NCBI RefSeq assembly: GCF_013267835.1 | Contig: NZ_CP053939.1 | Location: 1,488,001-1,552,000 of the forward strand | DNA length: 64,000 nt | Source: Neisseria mucosa | GTDB taxonomy: Bacteria > Pseudomonadota > Gammaproteobacteria > Burkholderiales > Neisseriaceae | Direction of reading: 5' to 3' | Part shown: positions 25,100 to 34,020 of the stretch, piece after piece | Position numbering within the stretch: the first letter of the stretch is position 1 | How the letters are laid out: each line of letters starts with the position of its first letter | Position numbers and translations under genes: made by a program | The notes under the pieces: model-generated | The model's input: the letters and a program-made list of their open reading frames with translations, nothing else | Told to the model about the DNA's origin: nothing | Database searches by the model: none

Positions 25100-26005
25100 T
25101 CAATCAAATTTTGCCAATTTCTTTTCTTTCTTCATCCCCAACAGGCCATTGGCAATCATCACGCACAATCCCGACCAAATCAATCCGTAGCCGATCAATG
25201 CGCCGCCCTGCACCGGCTCGCCCAGCCACACAATCGACACAATAAAAAGCAATACAGGCTCCAAATAGCTCAACATGCCGAACACTGCCACCGGCAGCAA
25301 CTGATTTGCCTTCAAATTCAAATGCATGGATATTGCACTATTAAAACCCAGCAACACAATAAAAAAGATTAAAACCGGTTTGGCCGCAATCATCGCCGGC
25401 GTATCCGTTGCCAACACAATATATGCCAACGCAAACGGCGTAATCATCATCAAATCAAAGGTCAGCCCGATTAAGGAAGGCACGCCCAGCTTGCGGCGCA
25501 GCAGATAATAAAACGGATAAGTACCGAACACCCATACAGTCGTCCACGAAAACGCGCCCGACCGCACCAATTCGCATGCCACGCCTGCACACGCCAAGAT
25601 TACCGCCACCCTCTGCAACCGGTTCAAACGCTCTTTAAACCAAATCCGTCCGCCCAGCATCATCGCCAAAGGAAACAGGAAATAACCCATGGCAATGTTT
25701 ACCCCTTCCCCATTGACCGGCCCCCAGACAAACAGCCACAACTGGCTGGCAAATATCGGCGTCGGCAATACAATCAGCAGCCATCGTTTCCAATCCCGGC
25801 CGACGCCATAAGCAAAACGCATTGCCGCCTGCCAACCGTTGACCATGGTCATCAGCACGCACAAAGCCGACAGCATGGCAACCATGCGCCAGGCAAACAC
25901 CTCCGTCCCCGTCATCGGCCTCATCCACATACCGTACAGAAACAGCATGGAAAATAACAAATTGGACGCTACCGCAGCCAGCAAACCTTTGGATAAATTC
26001 GTCAT
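25100..26005 (-). CDS. rarD: EamA-family transporter RarD
   Basis: A 301-aa inner-membrane protein with about ten hydrophobic helices arranged as two EamA halves, as in RarD, which is related to drug/metabolite exporters. The N terminus MTNLSKGLLAAVASNLLFS with GMWMRPMTGTEVFAWRMV matches the RarD pattern, where the segment E-(V/I)-x-A-x-R is conserved. The ATG at 26005 follows AAAAGGCAG; a longer frame to 26032 adds ten charged residues and is not favoured. The transported compound is not known. The sequence before the start is a degenerate DUS (GGCAGTCTGAA). Confidence 0.82.
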   Translation of the reverse strand: MTNLSKGLLAAVASNLLFSMLFLYGMWMRPMTGTEVFAWRMVAMLSALCVLMTMVNGWQAAMRFAYGVGRDWKRWLLIVLPTPIFASQLWLFVWGPVNGEGVNIAMGYFLFPLAMMLGGRIWFKERLNRLQRVAVILACAGVACELVRSGAFSWTTVWVFGTYPFYYLLRRKLGVPSLIGLTFDLMMITPFALAYIVLATDTPAMIAAKPVLIFFIVLLGFNSAISMHLNLKANQLLPVAVFGMLSYLEPVLLFIVSIVWLGEPVQGGALIGYGLIWSGLCVMIANGLLGMKKEKKLAKFD

Positions 26006-26111
26006 TTCAGACTGCCTTTTGCAATCAATCAAAGTTAATATTGTAGAAAAAACGGATGAAAAAATTACTCATCTTTTTGAATGAAGTTGTACCGCAAACA
26101 TCTATTTCATT

Positions 26112-26156
26112 AAAGGCCGTCTGAAAACCCTGTCTTCAGGTTTTCAGACGGCCTTT
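26112..26156. terminator. DUS-pair terminator downstream of tsaD
   Basis: AAAGGCCGTCTGAAAACC (26112-26129) pairs with GGTTTTCAGACGGCCTTT (26139-26156), 18 bp, loop of nine. It lies 26 bases beyond the tsaD stop and acts on the minus strand. Confidence 0.85.
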
Positions 26157-26181
26157 CATTACATCGAAGCAGTCTAATGTA

Positions 26182-27252
26182 TCAACCCTGCTTCACAATA
26201 TCCGACAGCGGCCAGCGCGGCTTAACATTGAATGCACCGACAGCCTGACGCTCGGCAAGACGCATCGCGCCGGCAAAGGCAATCATTGCGCCGTTGTCGG
26301 TACAGTATGCCATCGGTGGGAAATAGACGTTGATTTTTTCTTCCTGCGGCTTGGGTTTGCCTTTTTCAGACGGCATTTTGACGGTCAAGCGCGAAAATTC
26401 ATCGCGCAATTTCCAGTTTGCACCCACACCGCCGGCAACCACCAAAGTTCTGAAGCCGGTATCCAACAACGCTTTTTTGGCTTTGGCCGCCAACACGTCA
26501 ACCACCGCATCTTGGAAAGCGCGGCAAATGTCGTTGCGTGTTTGTTCCGGAATTTCATCGCAACCGGTTTCGGCACGGACTTTTTCGACAGCGGTCAAAA
26601 CGGCGGTTTTCAAACCGGAAAAGCTCATCTGCAAATCGTGCGAATGCAGCATGGGGCGTGGGAACGTGAAGGCATCAGGCGTGCCGAGTTTGGCCAGCTC
26701 GGATAATTTGGCACCGCCGGGATAAGGCAGCCCCAACAGCTTGGCCGTTTTGTCGAACGCTTCGCCTGCCGCATCGTCCACGCTCTCACCCAGCAAGGTG
26801 TAATCGCCGATACCGCGTACAGCCATAAATTGCGTATGTCCGCCCGACACCAGCAAAGCGACAAATGGAAACTCAGGCTTGTCGTCTGCCAACAAGGGTG
26901 AGAGCAAATGGCCTTCAAGATGGTGGACGGGGATAACGGGCTTGCCGATGGCAAATGCCAACGCATTGGCGAAGCCCGAACCGGCCAGCAATGCGCCGCC
27001 CAAGCCCGGGCCTTGCGTAAAGGCAACCGCGTCGATGTCGGCATAGCCTACGCCTGCTTCCTTCAAGCAACCTTGCGTCAACGGCACGACACGGCGGATA
27101 TGGTCGCGGCTGGCCAATTCGGGGACAACGCCGCCGTATTCGGCGTGCATCGCCATCTGGGTGTGCAAATGATGCGCCAACAGGCCGCGCTCGGTGTCGT
27201 AGAGCGCAACGCCGGTTTCGTCGCAAGATGATTCAATTCCTAATACCAACAT
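26182..27252 (-). CDS. tsaD: tRNA threonylcarbamoyladenosine transferase TsaD
   Basis: A 356-aa enzyme that, with TsaB and TsaE, transfers the threonylcarbamoyl group to A37 of ANN-decoding tRNAs. N-terminal [19 protein letters not shown], metal-binding [17 protein letters not shown]-fold blocks [10 protein letters not shown] and [16 protein letters not shown], and a C-terminal [14 protein letters not shown] are all readable. The length is somewhat above the bacterial average because of a lysine/proline-rich insert ([13 protein letters not shown]) near residue 295. A DUS lies right before its start, inside a cluster of three between tsaD and ccsA. Confidence 0.95.
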   Translation of the reverse strand: MLVLGIESSCDETGVALYDTERGLLAHHLHTQMAMHAEYGGVVPELASRDHIRRVVPLTQGCLKEAGVGYADIDAVAFTQGPGLGGALLAGSGFANALAFAIGKPVIPVHHLEGHLLSPLLADDKPEFPFVALLVSGGHTQFMAVRGIGDYTLLGESVDDAAGEAFDKTAKLLGLPYPGGAKLSELAKLGTPDAFTFPRPMLHSHDLQMSFSGLKTAVLTAVEKVRAETGCDEIPEQTRNDICRAFQDAVVDVLAAKAKKALLDTGFRTLVVAGGVGANWKLRDEFSRLTVKMPSEKGKPKPQEEKINVYFPPMAYCTDNGAMIAFAGAMRLAERQAVGAFNVKPRWPLSDIVKQG

Positions 27253-27258
27253 GGTTTG

Positions 27259-27330
27259 AGGCCGTCTGAAAAAATGATTAAAAACGATTCAGACGGCGTT
27301 TTCTCCGAAAACGGAAAAAGGCCGTCTGAA
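27259..27330. repeat. Cluster of three DUS between tsaD and ccsA
   Basis: AGGCCGTCTGAA at 27259-27270 and 27319-27330 flank an inverted partial copy TTCAGACGGC at 27288-27297. A small hairpin CGTTTTC/GAAAACG (27297-27303, 27307-27313) lies between them. This is the densest DUS cluster in the window. Confidence 0.75.
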
Positions 27331-27351
27331 ATAAAGTGCGGAATAAGCGGT

Positions 27352-28539
27352 TTACAAAGTGCCGTAAGAGTGCAGGCCGCTCAAAAACATATTCACGCCG
27401 ATAAAGGCAAAGGCGGTAATGACCAGGCCGATGACCGCCCACCAAGCCAACACTTTGCCGCGCCAGCCTGCCACCAGCCGCAAATGCAACCAGACCGCGT
27501 AATTCAGCCAAACGATAAATGCCCAAGTTTCTTTCGGGTCCCAGCTCCAATAGCGGCCCCACGCATCGGCCGCCCACAATGCGCCGAGAATGGTGGCAAT
27601 GGTGAAGAATAGGAAACCGACGGCAATCGCTTTGTACATGACTTCTTCAATGACTTGAGATTGCGGCAGCCATGATTTTTTGCCCGCATCTTCTTTTCTG
27701 AGCGCCAAAAGTTCGGCAATACCCAGCATGGCGGCGATACAGAATGCGCCGTAGCCGATAAAGTTGGCCGGAACGTGGATTTTCATCCACCAAGACTGCA
27801 AAGCAGGAATCAGCGGCTGAATGGTATGTGCCTCGCGCGAAACGCTGTACCACAAGACAAATCCGACTACGACCGCCATAAAGCTGAAGACAAATCCGCC
27901 CAGTTTTTGTACGGCAAAACGGCCTTCGTAATAGAGGTACATCAGTGCCGTAATGACCAAGAACAAGATGAATACTTCGTAAAGGTTGGAAACCGGAATA
28001 TGGCCGGCATCGGGACGCAACAGATAGCTTTCATGCCAGCGTACCAGCAGGCCGACAAAGCCCGCCATCGCGGAAACCCACGCAAACACGCTCCCCATGC
28101 CCAAAAGCGTATTGGTCGGCACATTCTTGCGCACCGCCGCTATCGCGCCGACGATATAGGCAAACAAGGCAAAGAACACAAACGCGCATTGCCACATAAT
28201 CGCCGACTGGCTGCTTAACAGGTATTTGAGCAGGAAGCCGTCTGCGCGTTTGATATCGCCGCCATACAAATCAACGGCCAAATACGCCAGGCACACGCCC
28301 ACAGGGATAAACCAGCGCATCGGTTTGAAAAACCAACCCAGAAAAACGGCAATACCGGCACTCGCCCACAAAATCACCATTTCGTAGATGTCCATGTGCA
28401 GACCGGCCTGGGTTTGGGCAATAAACGCACCGATGGCAATCAGCAGTGCGAATGCCCAGTCGAAGAGGTTGAGGTTTCGGATAAATGATTTGTGTGTCAG
28501 AAGCTCATGCTCGGGCAAGGCCTGATGTTTGTTATTCAT
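27352..28539 (-). CDS. ccsA: System II cytochrome c synthase subunit with WWD domain (CcsA/ResC, also named CcsB)
   Basis: A 395-aa polytopic membrane protein that presents haem to apocytochromes c on the periplasmic side. The WWD haem-handling motif is readable as WAADAWGRYWSWDPKETWAF, with conserved His residues in flanking helices (for example WMKIHVPANFIGYGAF and WLHLRLVAGW). Eight or more hydrophobic helices are visible. It overlaps resB by eight bases, so the two subunits are translationally coupled, and the cytochrome c4 gene lies upstream on the same strand. Naming in databases varies between CcsA and CcsB for this subunit. Confidence 0.92.
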   Translation of the reverse strand: MNNKHQALPEHELLTHKSFIRNLNLFDWAFALLIAIGAFIAQTQAGLHMDIYEMVILWASAGIAVFLGWFFKPMRWFIPVGVCLAYLAVDLYGGDIKRADGFLLKYLLSSQSAIMWQCAFVFFALFAYIVGAIAAVRKNVPTNTLLGMGSVFAWVSAMAGFVGLLVRWHESYLLRPDAGHIPVSNLYEVFILFLVITALMYLYYEGRFAVQKLGGFVFSFMAVVVGFVLWYSVSREAHTIQPLIPALQSWWMKIHVPANFIGYGAFCIAAMLGIAELLALRKEDAGKKSWLPQSQVIEEVMYKAIAVGFLFFTIATILGALWAADAWGRYWSWDPKETWAFIVWLNYAVWLHLRLVAGWRGKVLAWWAVIGLVITAFAFIGVNMFLSGLHSYGTL

Positions 28540-30547
28540 GGTTCAAATCCTTGGCAAGCTGCTGCAATTGCCGTGTGTGTTGCGGAAATTCTTTCTGCAA
28601 GTCGCGTTCGTTGCGGCTGGAAGACATGGCAAAACGGATACGGCCGTCTGAAAACAGCAGCCAAGCGCGTTTTTCACGAATATAGAACATAAACACCGTA
28701 CCCAACACCAGCAATACCGAACCCAGATACACCAAGAATGCGCCCGGCGAACGGGTCATCTGCAATCCGGAAGAGCGCACTTCGGAATAGCCGTCCAATT
28801 GCAGCAACATCGGCGCAGGATACTCGGTCAAACCGGTGTACGCATCCATTGCATGCAGCAGGAAGCGGTTGCGCTTTTCGTCTTGCGGCCAAGCCGGCAG
28901 GTTGTATGTACTGATCGTGTCTTCCAAAGCGGCATTCATCACGCCATAGAGCATCTCGTAGAAATAGCCCTGCATTTTTTCCTGCTGGTCTTTGGGAATA
29001 TTGGTGGTAACAAATTTGTCCAAAGCCAAATAGCCGCCTTTGGCAAAAATCGACAAGGTGTTTTCCGCCGCCGCCATGAATTGTTCGCGGATTTCGGCGG
29101 GGGCGCCTTTGACGGCATTGGCAACGGTTTTACGGCGTGCCGCATCATCTTTCAGATATTGGCGCAAAGCCATAAAGGTATCGATTTGGCCGTTTTTATC
29201 CATCGGAATGCGCAACCAGCGGTATTGCTGCGCCAAGCCGCTGCGCGTGCCGGTAATGAAGAAATAGTCTTCATCTTGTTTCAGCGGCAACATATAGTTT
29301 TTATATTCGACCGCCTGCCCCGCTTTGTCGCGGATGCGGTAAACGATAGACGGGCCGATATTGGTGTATTTTTTGCCTTCTTGACGGACGGAACGAACAT
29401 CGTTGATGGCGGATTTTAAGTTTTGCTCTTTTTCAGACGGCTCGCTCATGTCTTCGACGTTCATCGAAGTAAACTGGTCAAATTCCAGCTTATAAGAAGT
29501 CTTGCCCAAATCCAGCGGAAACTCGCGCATGGAAGTTGCTTTGAGTTTGACCGGAGCACGGTCGGCATCAGCCAGATTCCACGCTTTAAACGTCAAGTCC
29601 GAGCCGCCGTCGGCGAAACTTGCCTGATAAACCGTAATACCGTGCAGCGTCAAAGGATGATTGACGCGGATGGTATGTTCGCTGACTTTGCCGGTTGCCT
29701 TGTCCGTGACTTCCAAGTCGCTGGCAAAATCGCGCGGCATACCGGTATCGTAAAAGTCGATATGGAATTTCTTCAATTTGACCGAAAACGGCAGGTCTTG
29801 CACCAGCATGCCGTTATCCGCATTCAGAAACACCACGTCCGCGCTCTGCCCTTCCGAAATATTGACATTGCCCCTAAACGACAAATTGGACGCGCCCAAC
29901 ACGCTTTCGGGCTTAAAGTCTTTGGCGTAAACCGCCGTATTGTCCGGCACAACCCGGCCGGTGAGCATACCGATTTTCAGCAGGATGTTGCTGTCTATCA
30001 AACCACCCAAACAAATCACAATCAGCGCGGCATGGGCAAAGATATAGCCCCATTTGTTCATCGCGCCTTTTTTCGCCGCCACCAAAACCGAACCGTCTTC
30101 ACGCGTAACGGTTTTGCAGCCGTAGCCCTGCACTTCCAAATAACGTTGCGCAACTTCGGGCGTTACCTGTCCGTCTAAAACGATGGAATGGCGCATTGCC
30201 GCCAGTGATTTTTCCTTGGCGTTTTCACGGAAGGAACGAATCTCACGCAAAAACGGCGGAACATTGCGAATCAGGCACAATCCGGTGGAAATCACCAAAA
30301 ACATCATGATGACAACGAACCACGCCGAGGCGTACACGTCGTACAGGCCCAAAAAGCCGAAAATCTGCGACCAAAACGGGCCGAATTTCACCAAATAATC
30401 GACTTGCGGCTGGTTTTGCTGCAAGACCGTACCGATAATCGAAGCCACGCCCAACAGGCTGAGCAGGGCGACGGCAAAACGCATGGAGCTGAAAAAGGCA
30501 AACCACGGTCTGCGGATGAGTGGGACGGATGAAGAAGATTTACTCAT
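28532..30547 (-). CDS. resB: System II cytochrome c biogenesis protein ResB
   Basis: A 671-aa membrane protein that works with CcsA/ResC to reduce and ligate haem to CXXCH apocytochromes. It has three N-terminal hydrophobic helices (around residues 17-40, 75-95 and 165-185), a large periplasmic domain, and one C-terminal helix (GAFLVYLGSVLLVLGTVFMF), the ResB topology. The family segment SIIGTVLQQNQPQVDYLVKFGPFW is near the N terminus. A short DUS-encoded LLFSDGRIRFAM follows the last helix. It precedes ccsA with an eight-base overlap and follows the cytochrome c4 gene on the same strand. Confidence 0.93.
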   Translation of the reverse strand: MSKSSSSVPLIRRPWFAFFSSMRFAVALLSLLGVASIIGTVLQQNQPQVDYLVKFGPFWSQIFGFLGLYDVYASAWFVVIMMFLVISTGLCLIRNVPPFLREIRSFRENAKEKSLAAMRHSIVLDGQVTPEVAQRYLEVQGYGCKTVTREDGSVLVAAKKGAMNKWGYIFAHAALIVICLGGLIDSNILLKIGMLTGRVVPDNTAVYAKDFKPESVLGASNLSFRGNVNISEGQSADVVFLNADNGMLVQDLPFSVKLKKFHIDFYDTGMPRDFASDLEVTDKATGKVSEHTIRVNHPLTLHGITVYQASFADGGSDLTFKAWNLADADRAPVKLKATSMREFPLDLGKTSYKLEFDQFTSMNVEDMSEPSEKEQNLKSAINDVRSVRQEGKKYTNIGPSIVYRIRDKAGQAVEYKNYMLPLKQDEDYFFITGTRSGLAQQYRWLRIPMDKNGQIDTFMALRQYLKDDAARRKTVANAVKGAPAEIREQFMAAAENTLSIFAKGGYLALDKFVTTNIPKDQQEKMQGYFYEMLYGVMNAALEDTISTYNLPAWPQDEKRNRFLLHAMDAYTGLTEYPAPMLLQLDGYSEVRSSGLQMTRSPGAFLVYLGSVLLVLGTVFMFYIREKRAWLLFSDGRIRFAMSSSRNERDLQKEFPQHTRQLQQLAKDLNHE

Positions 30548-30693
30548 GTCTCAAATGTCGGCTTGGGGCAACCCGATTGATGGAACGGACTGCAATGACG
30601 TGTGATGCGAAAGGAAGAATACTGCATATTGCAGTAAAAATCTTGCCGTCGCTATTTGAAAAAACCAATCAGGCTTATCGGTTTATATTGGCT

Positions 30694-30723
30694 AAGGCCG
30701 TCTGAAGGGTTTTCAGACGGCCT
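30694..30723. terminator. DUS-pair hairpin downstream of cytochrome c4
   Basis: AAGGCCGTCTGAA (30694-30706) faces TTCAGACGGCCT (30712-30723), with a five-base loop, 30 bases beyond the cytochrome c4 stop on the minus strand. Confidence 0.75.
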
Positions 30724-30752
30724 GTATCAATAAACTCGTTTCAGAACGAAAT

Positions 30753-31376
30753 TTAGTGCAAACCTTGAATAAAGTTGGCTACTGCGTTCAACTCTTCTTC
30801 GCTCAGGCGGTTGGCAATATCGGCCATGATGGCGTTTTTACGTTGGCCGGATTGGTAAGCTTTCATTTGCTCGACAACGTAAGCTTTGTGTTGGCCGCCC
30901 AGACGAGGATAGGCTTGGATTTCAGTACCGCCGCCAGGGATACCTGCGCCGCTAGGACCGTGGCAAGACATACATGCCGGCAGTTTTTTAGCGCTCAGGC
31001 CGCCGCGATAGATTTTCGCGCCCAGCTCCGGGTTTTCTTTAGGATTGGCTTCGCCCGGTTTACCTTGTTGTTTGGCGTAGTAGGCGGCAGCGTCGCGGAT
31101 GTCTTGTTCGGACAAGTTCATCACCATCGGTTTCATCACGCCGGCAGCACCGTGGGTACGGGTACCGTCTTTGATGGCCATGGTTTGGCCGTAGACGTAG
31201 GCCGCAGCCTGACCTGCCAGTTTAGGATAAGTTGCGATACCGCTGTTACCATCGGCTGCGTGACACGCCGCACAGATAGTAGTCGCTACCTGTTTGCCTT
31301 TTTCAGCATCTGCTTTAGGGGCAGCGGAAACCGCACCGGCAGCCAATACCAAGGCCAATAAAGTCAATCGTTTCAT
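30753..31376 (-). CDS. cycA: Dihaem cytochrome c4
   Basis: A 207-aa periplasmic electron carrier between the bc1 complex and the cbb3 oxidase. The signal peptide MKRLTLLALVLAAGAVSAA is followed by two homologous cytochrome domains with haem sites TICAACHAADG and CMSCHGPSG, and distal Met ligands plausibly in GVMKPMVMNL and NAIMADIA. The length and two-domain build match cytochrome c4. It is encoded next to the ResB/CcsA maturation genes, an arrangement that supports coordinated expression. The RBS is GGAG before the ATG. Confidence 0.93.
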   Translation of the reverse strand: MKRLTLLALVLAAGAVSAAPKADAEKGKQVATTICAACHAADGNSGIATYPKLAGQAAAYVYGQTMAIKDGTRTHGAAGVMKPMVMNLSEQDIRDAAAYYAKQQGKPGEANPKENPELGAKIYRGGLSAKKLPACMSCHGPSGAGIPGGGTEIQAYPRLGGQHKAYVVEQMKAYQSGQRKNAIMADIANRLSEEELNAVANFIQGLH

Positions 31377-31591
31377 GGAGTGCTCCTGATTACAGCATTG
31401 CGTACCGCGTCAATGCCTTTTTTATACTCAAATACCGGGGAATTTTCCCGATTAAAACCGATAATTCTATAAACGTGCTATTCTATACCAAGTTTACATT
31501 AAATTACTACTCAAATTACCAAACTGCTGCAACATAAATGCCCGATACAAATTATGATGTTGCAGTTTTGTTTCCATGCAAGGGAATACTG

Positions 31592-32233
31592 ATGAACCTT
31601 TTTCAAAACGCCAAATTCTTTACAACGGTCAACCATCTGAAAGACCTGCCCGACACGCCGGCCGAGATTGCCTTTGTCGGCCGAAGCAATGCCGGCAAAT
31701 CCAGCGCCATCAATACCTTAACCAATCACGTGCGCCTAGCCTACGTTTCCAAAACACCGGGCCGCACCCAACACATCAATTTCTTTGAGCTGGAAAACGG
31801 CAACTTCATGGTTGACTTGCCCGGCTACGGCTACGCGCAAGTACCGGAGGCCATCCGTGCGCACTGGGTCAAACTCTTGGGCGACTACCTGCAACAACGC
31901 CGCCAGCTGATCGGCCTGATTCTGATTATGGACTCGCGCCATCCGCTCAAGGCTTTAGACATTCAAATGCTGGACTTTTTCCACATTACCGGCCGTCCTG
32001 TGCATATCCTGCTGTCAAAAGCAGACAAGCTGTCTAAAAACGACCAGATTAAAACTTTGGCGGCGGTAAAAAAATCACTCAAACCCTACACCGACCGCCA
32101 AAAAATCAGCGTTCAACTGTTTTCCAGCTTGAAAAAACAAGGCATGGACGAAGTCAATCAAGTGGTCGGCTCATGGTTTGACGCGCATCGCGAAGAAATC
32201 GAGAATTTTGCAGGCGAAACATCGCCTGAGTGA
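31592..32233 (+). CDS. engB: Ribosome biogenesis GTPase YsxC/EngB
   Basis: A 213-aa Era-like GTPase needed for assembly of the 50S subunit. G1 is [14 protein letters not shown], the G2 region follows in [13 protein letters not shown]3 is DLPGYGYA and G4 is [11 protein letters not shown]. The start is placed at the ATG at 31592 because AAGGGA lies seven bases upstream and the protein then begins [16 protein letters not shown] as in relatives; the frame extends upstream to 31538 without support. It is divergent from the cytochrome c4 gene. Confidence 0.94.
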   Translation: MNLFQNAKFFTTVNHLKDLPDTPAEIAFVGRSNAGKSSAINTLTNHVRLAYVSKTPGRTQHINFFELENGNFMVDLPGYGYAQVPEAIRAHWVKLLGDYLQQRRQLIGLILIMDSRHPLKALDIQMLDFFHITGRPVHILLSKADKLSKNDQIKTLAAVKKSLKPYTDRQKISVQLFSSLKKQGMDEVNQVVGSWFDAHREEIENFAGETSPE

Positions 32234-32244
32234 TTGTAAAACAA

Positions 32245-32287
32245 GACGGAATAAGATGAATTGACCAACCGCAAATCTTATTCCGTC
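32245..32287 (+). terminator. engB terminator
   Basis: GACGGAATAAGAT (32245-32257) pairs with ATCTTATTCCGTC (32275-32287) and is followed by ATTTGTTTTT. Confidence 0.8.
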
Positions 32288-32448
32288 ATTTGTTTTTCTA
32301 TCATGCCGTTTTCTATCTGACTTTCAAAGGGTATGTATGCGCATCCCCTTTTTTATTGCGTTTTTTCTTATCGCAAACTCAAAACGCCATAACGATATAT
32401 CAGTAAGATTCTCAAAGATATGCGGTTTCTATTCAACCAAACCATTTT

Positions 32449-32667
32449 TCAGACGGCCTTTGCACCATCTTCGCCGTCTACCCAACCTGATTCTTTCAAC
32501 TTCCGCCGTTGCGCATCATATCGGGCTTTTTCCGCCCAATACATTGTCTGAATACAGGCATCGCCGCACTCGCTGCCGCAACACTCCCACGACTCGGGGC
32601 GGACAGGTTCATCTAAAATCGGCTCGCCCAAAATGGCTTCGGCCTTATTCTTCAGGGTCGTATCCAT
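32449..32667 (-). CDS. Small Cys-rich oxidoreductase-like domain protein
   Basis: A 72-aa protein whose centre (PVRPESWECCGSECGDACIQTMYW) matches the oxidoreductase-like N-terminal domain family (P-x-P-x-x-CCGSxC-x-x-C). The four close cysteines suggest metal or redox binding; no enzyme activity is known for this domain. The ATG at 32667 lies inside the preceding S4 gene, overlapping it by 23 bases, so the two are probably translated together. An upstream frame extension to 32700 lies wholly in the S4 gene. The C-terminal end coincides with an inverted DUS (AKAV from GGCAAAGGCCGTC). Confidence 0.75.
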   Translation of the reverse strand: MDTTLKNKAEAILGEPILDEPVRPESWECCGSECGDACIQTMYWAEKARYDAQRRKLKESGWVDGEDGAKAV

Positions 32668-32878
32668 CGGCGATTTCCAAGCGCGCACCGTCAAACTCAA
32701 TCACTTCGCCGCCACGGATTTTGGCGGTTTTACGGGTTTCGGTTTCGCCGTTGCGCAACACCAGCCCTTCGGCAATAAACGCTTTTGCCTGTCCGCCACT
32801 TTCGGCAAGACCGGCCAGTTTCAACAGGTCGCACAAAGCGATGTATTCGTTGTCTTCAAGATAGACAGTGGCTTCCAT
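32645..32878 (-). CDS. S4-domain RNA-binding protein (YbcJ-like)
   Basis: A 77-aa protein consisting almost entirely of one S4 RNA-binding domain: ALCDLLKLAGLAESGGQAKAFIAEGLVLRNGETETRKTAKIRGGE is the S4 helix-turn-beta pattern, with the GG-A-K signature of YbcJ/RlbA-type proteins. It probably binds structured RNA or ribosomes. RBS AAGGA precedes the ATG at 32878. It overlaps the small Cys-rich gene downstream. On its upstream side, a DUS (32915-32926) separates it from the foreign-looking LysR/hydrolase pair. Confidence 0.85.
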   Translation of the reverse strand: MEATVYLEDNEYIALCDLLKLAGLAESGGQAKAFIAEGLVLRNGETETRKTAKIRGGEVIEFDGARLEIADGYDPEE

Positions 32879-32914
32879 AATTCAATCCTTTTTAATGATG
32901 GCGATATTTTAACA

Positions 32915-32926
32915 TGGCCGTCTGAA
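32915..32926 (+). repeat. DUS flanking the left side of the Haemophilus-like island
   Basis: TGGCCGTCTGAA, the last DUS before a roughly 2.2-kb stretch (to 35182) without any DUS. Confidence 0.8.
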
Positions 32927-32993
32927 AGAAAATCCTCCTCCTGTTTTATTCATTCTGATAAACCCAAGAGCTTTGCAAAATCCTCACGCTTGG

Positions 32994-33899
32994 CTATCTC
33001 TCAAATTCCTTTTTCAAAATTCCTTCCAGTATTTCAAAGACTTTCAATACCCTTGGTGGTGTAACAGTTTCGTATGGGCGGTATAAAAACAGTTGCCATT
33101 TTTGAATCTCCACTTCAGGAAATAAACGAACAAGCTGTCCTGATTTTAGATAAGGCTCACACAAGAAATCACTCAACATTCCTGCTGATTTTCCTTGCAA
33201 TACAGCCTGTAAATAGCTGTATACATCTGTACTTAAAAAATTAATACGGCGGGGGGGCAAGACTTGCTCACTGTTAATCGGGAAATGCCATGCTCTCCCT
33301 GTGCTGAGGTTGATTTGTCCGGCAAAAGGATAGCGTTCTGCCAAATCATCTAATGAAGTAGGTTTGCCTAGTTGTGCTATGAGCTCCGGTGAGGCAACTA
33401 ATATATCGCCAATGTCCGTGATTTTTTTAACAATAAAATTTTCATCTGGTTGTAAACCAATGCGCAGACCGATGTCAACACGGTGCGTTACGGTATCAAG
33501 TTTGCTCATATCGTCACGCCAATCAATAATCAGCTCAGGATAAGGCGAAAGTGCGGTCAGTAATTGCGACAGAACACTATCATTAATTCGCCAGCTCGGC
33601 ACAGTAATGCGTACCAAACCTGTCATGTCATTTTCTTGACGTTGTTTTCTGGATATAAATAAGCGTTCGCTTTGTGCCAATAAAGCTTGCGCCTCAGGTA
33701 AAAATTGCTCACCAAAATCGGTCAGCCTAACCTGTCTAGTATTACGTTGAAAAAGCGGCTCGCCTAAATAATCTTCCAATTCAGCAATGATTCGTGTAAT
33801 CACGGGTGGTGAAACAGCTAAGCGATTGGCGGTTTCTTTAAATTGTAAGGTTTCCGCCAGCGAGCAAAAAATTTTTAGGCTTTCAAAGCGATTTTTCAT
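32994..33899 (-). CDS. LysR-family regulator, probably imported from Pasteurellaceae
   Basis: A 301-aa LysR regulator with an N-terminal helix-turn-helix (LKIFCSLAETLQFKETANRLAVSPPVITRIIAELEDYLGEPLFQRNTR) and a substrate-binding domain from about residue 90. It is transcribed divergently from the hydrolase gene and probably controls it. The gene is AT-rich compared with its surroundings and carries a perfect Haemophilus uptake core AAGTGCGGT (33549-33557, encoding LTALS on the reverse strand) but no neisserial DUS. A C7 tract lies within the coding sequence (33251-33257 as G on the plus strand) and is in frame here. Confidence 0.85.
   Translation of the reverse strand: MKNRFESLKIFCSLAETLQFKETANRLAVSPPVITRIIAELEDYLGEPLFQRNTRQVRLTDFGEQFLPEAQALLAQSERLFISRKQRQENDMTGLVRITVPSWRINDSVLSQLLTALSPYPELIIDWRDDMSKLDTVTHRVDIGLRIGLQPDENFIVKKITDIGDILVASPELIAQLGKPTSLDDLAERYPFAGQINLSTGRAWHFPINSEQVLPPRRINFLSTDVYSYLQAVLQGKSAGMLSDFLCEPYLKSGQLVRLFPEVEIQKWQLFLYRPYETVTPPRVLKVFEILEGILKKEFER
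33251..33257 (-). repeat. C7 tract in the LysR gene
   Basis: Seven G on the plus strand, C7 in the coding sense, within codons for PPR. A change of one base would truncate the regulator. Confidence 0.7.
33549..33557 (+). repeat. Haemophilus uptake signal sequence core (first)
   Basis: Perfect 9-bp AAGTGCGGT preceded by A and followed by CA, as in many Haemophilus uptake sites. It lies in the LysR coding region. Confidence 0.85.
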
Positions 33900-34020
33900 A
33901 CAGTTAATTATTCCATTTTTAGAAATTATAAATTTGTATTTTATAAATTTACTGAAAATAGTTCAATTCCTATAATGCCCACATCAACGAAACAATCACT
34001 CTCAAATTAAAGGAGAACAC

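Noticed and set aside
27323..27340. Haemophilus uptake core near tsaD
   Set aside because: AAGTGCGGA differs from AAGTGCGGT in the last base and lies beside neisserial DUS; not counted.
32337..32864. 175-codon plus-strand frame opposite the small overlapping genes
   Set aside because: Shadow of the S4 and Cys-rich genes, Arg/Ser-rich and without RBS.
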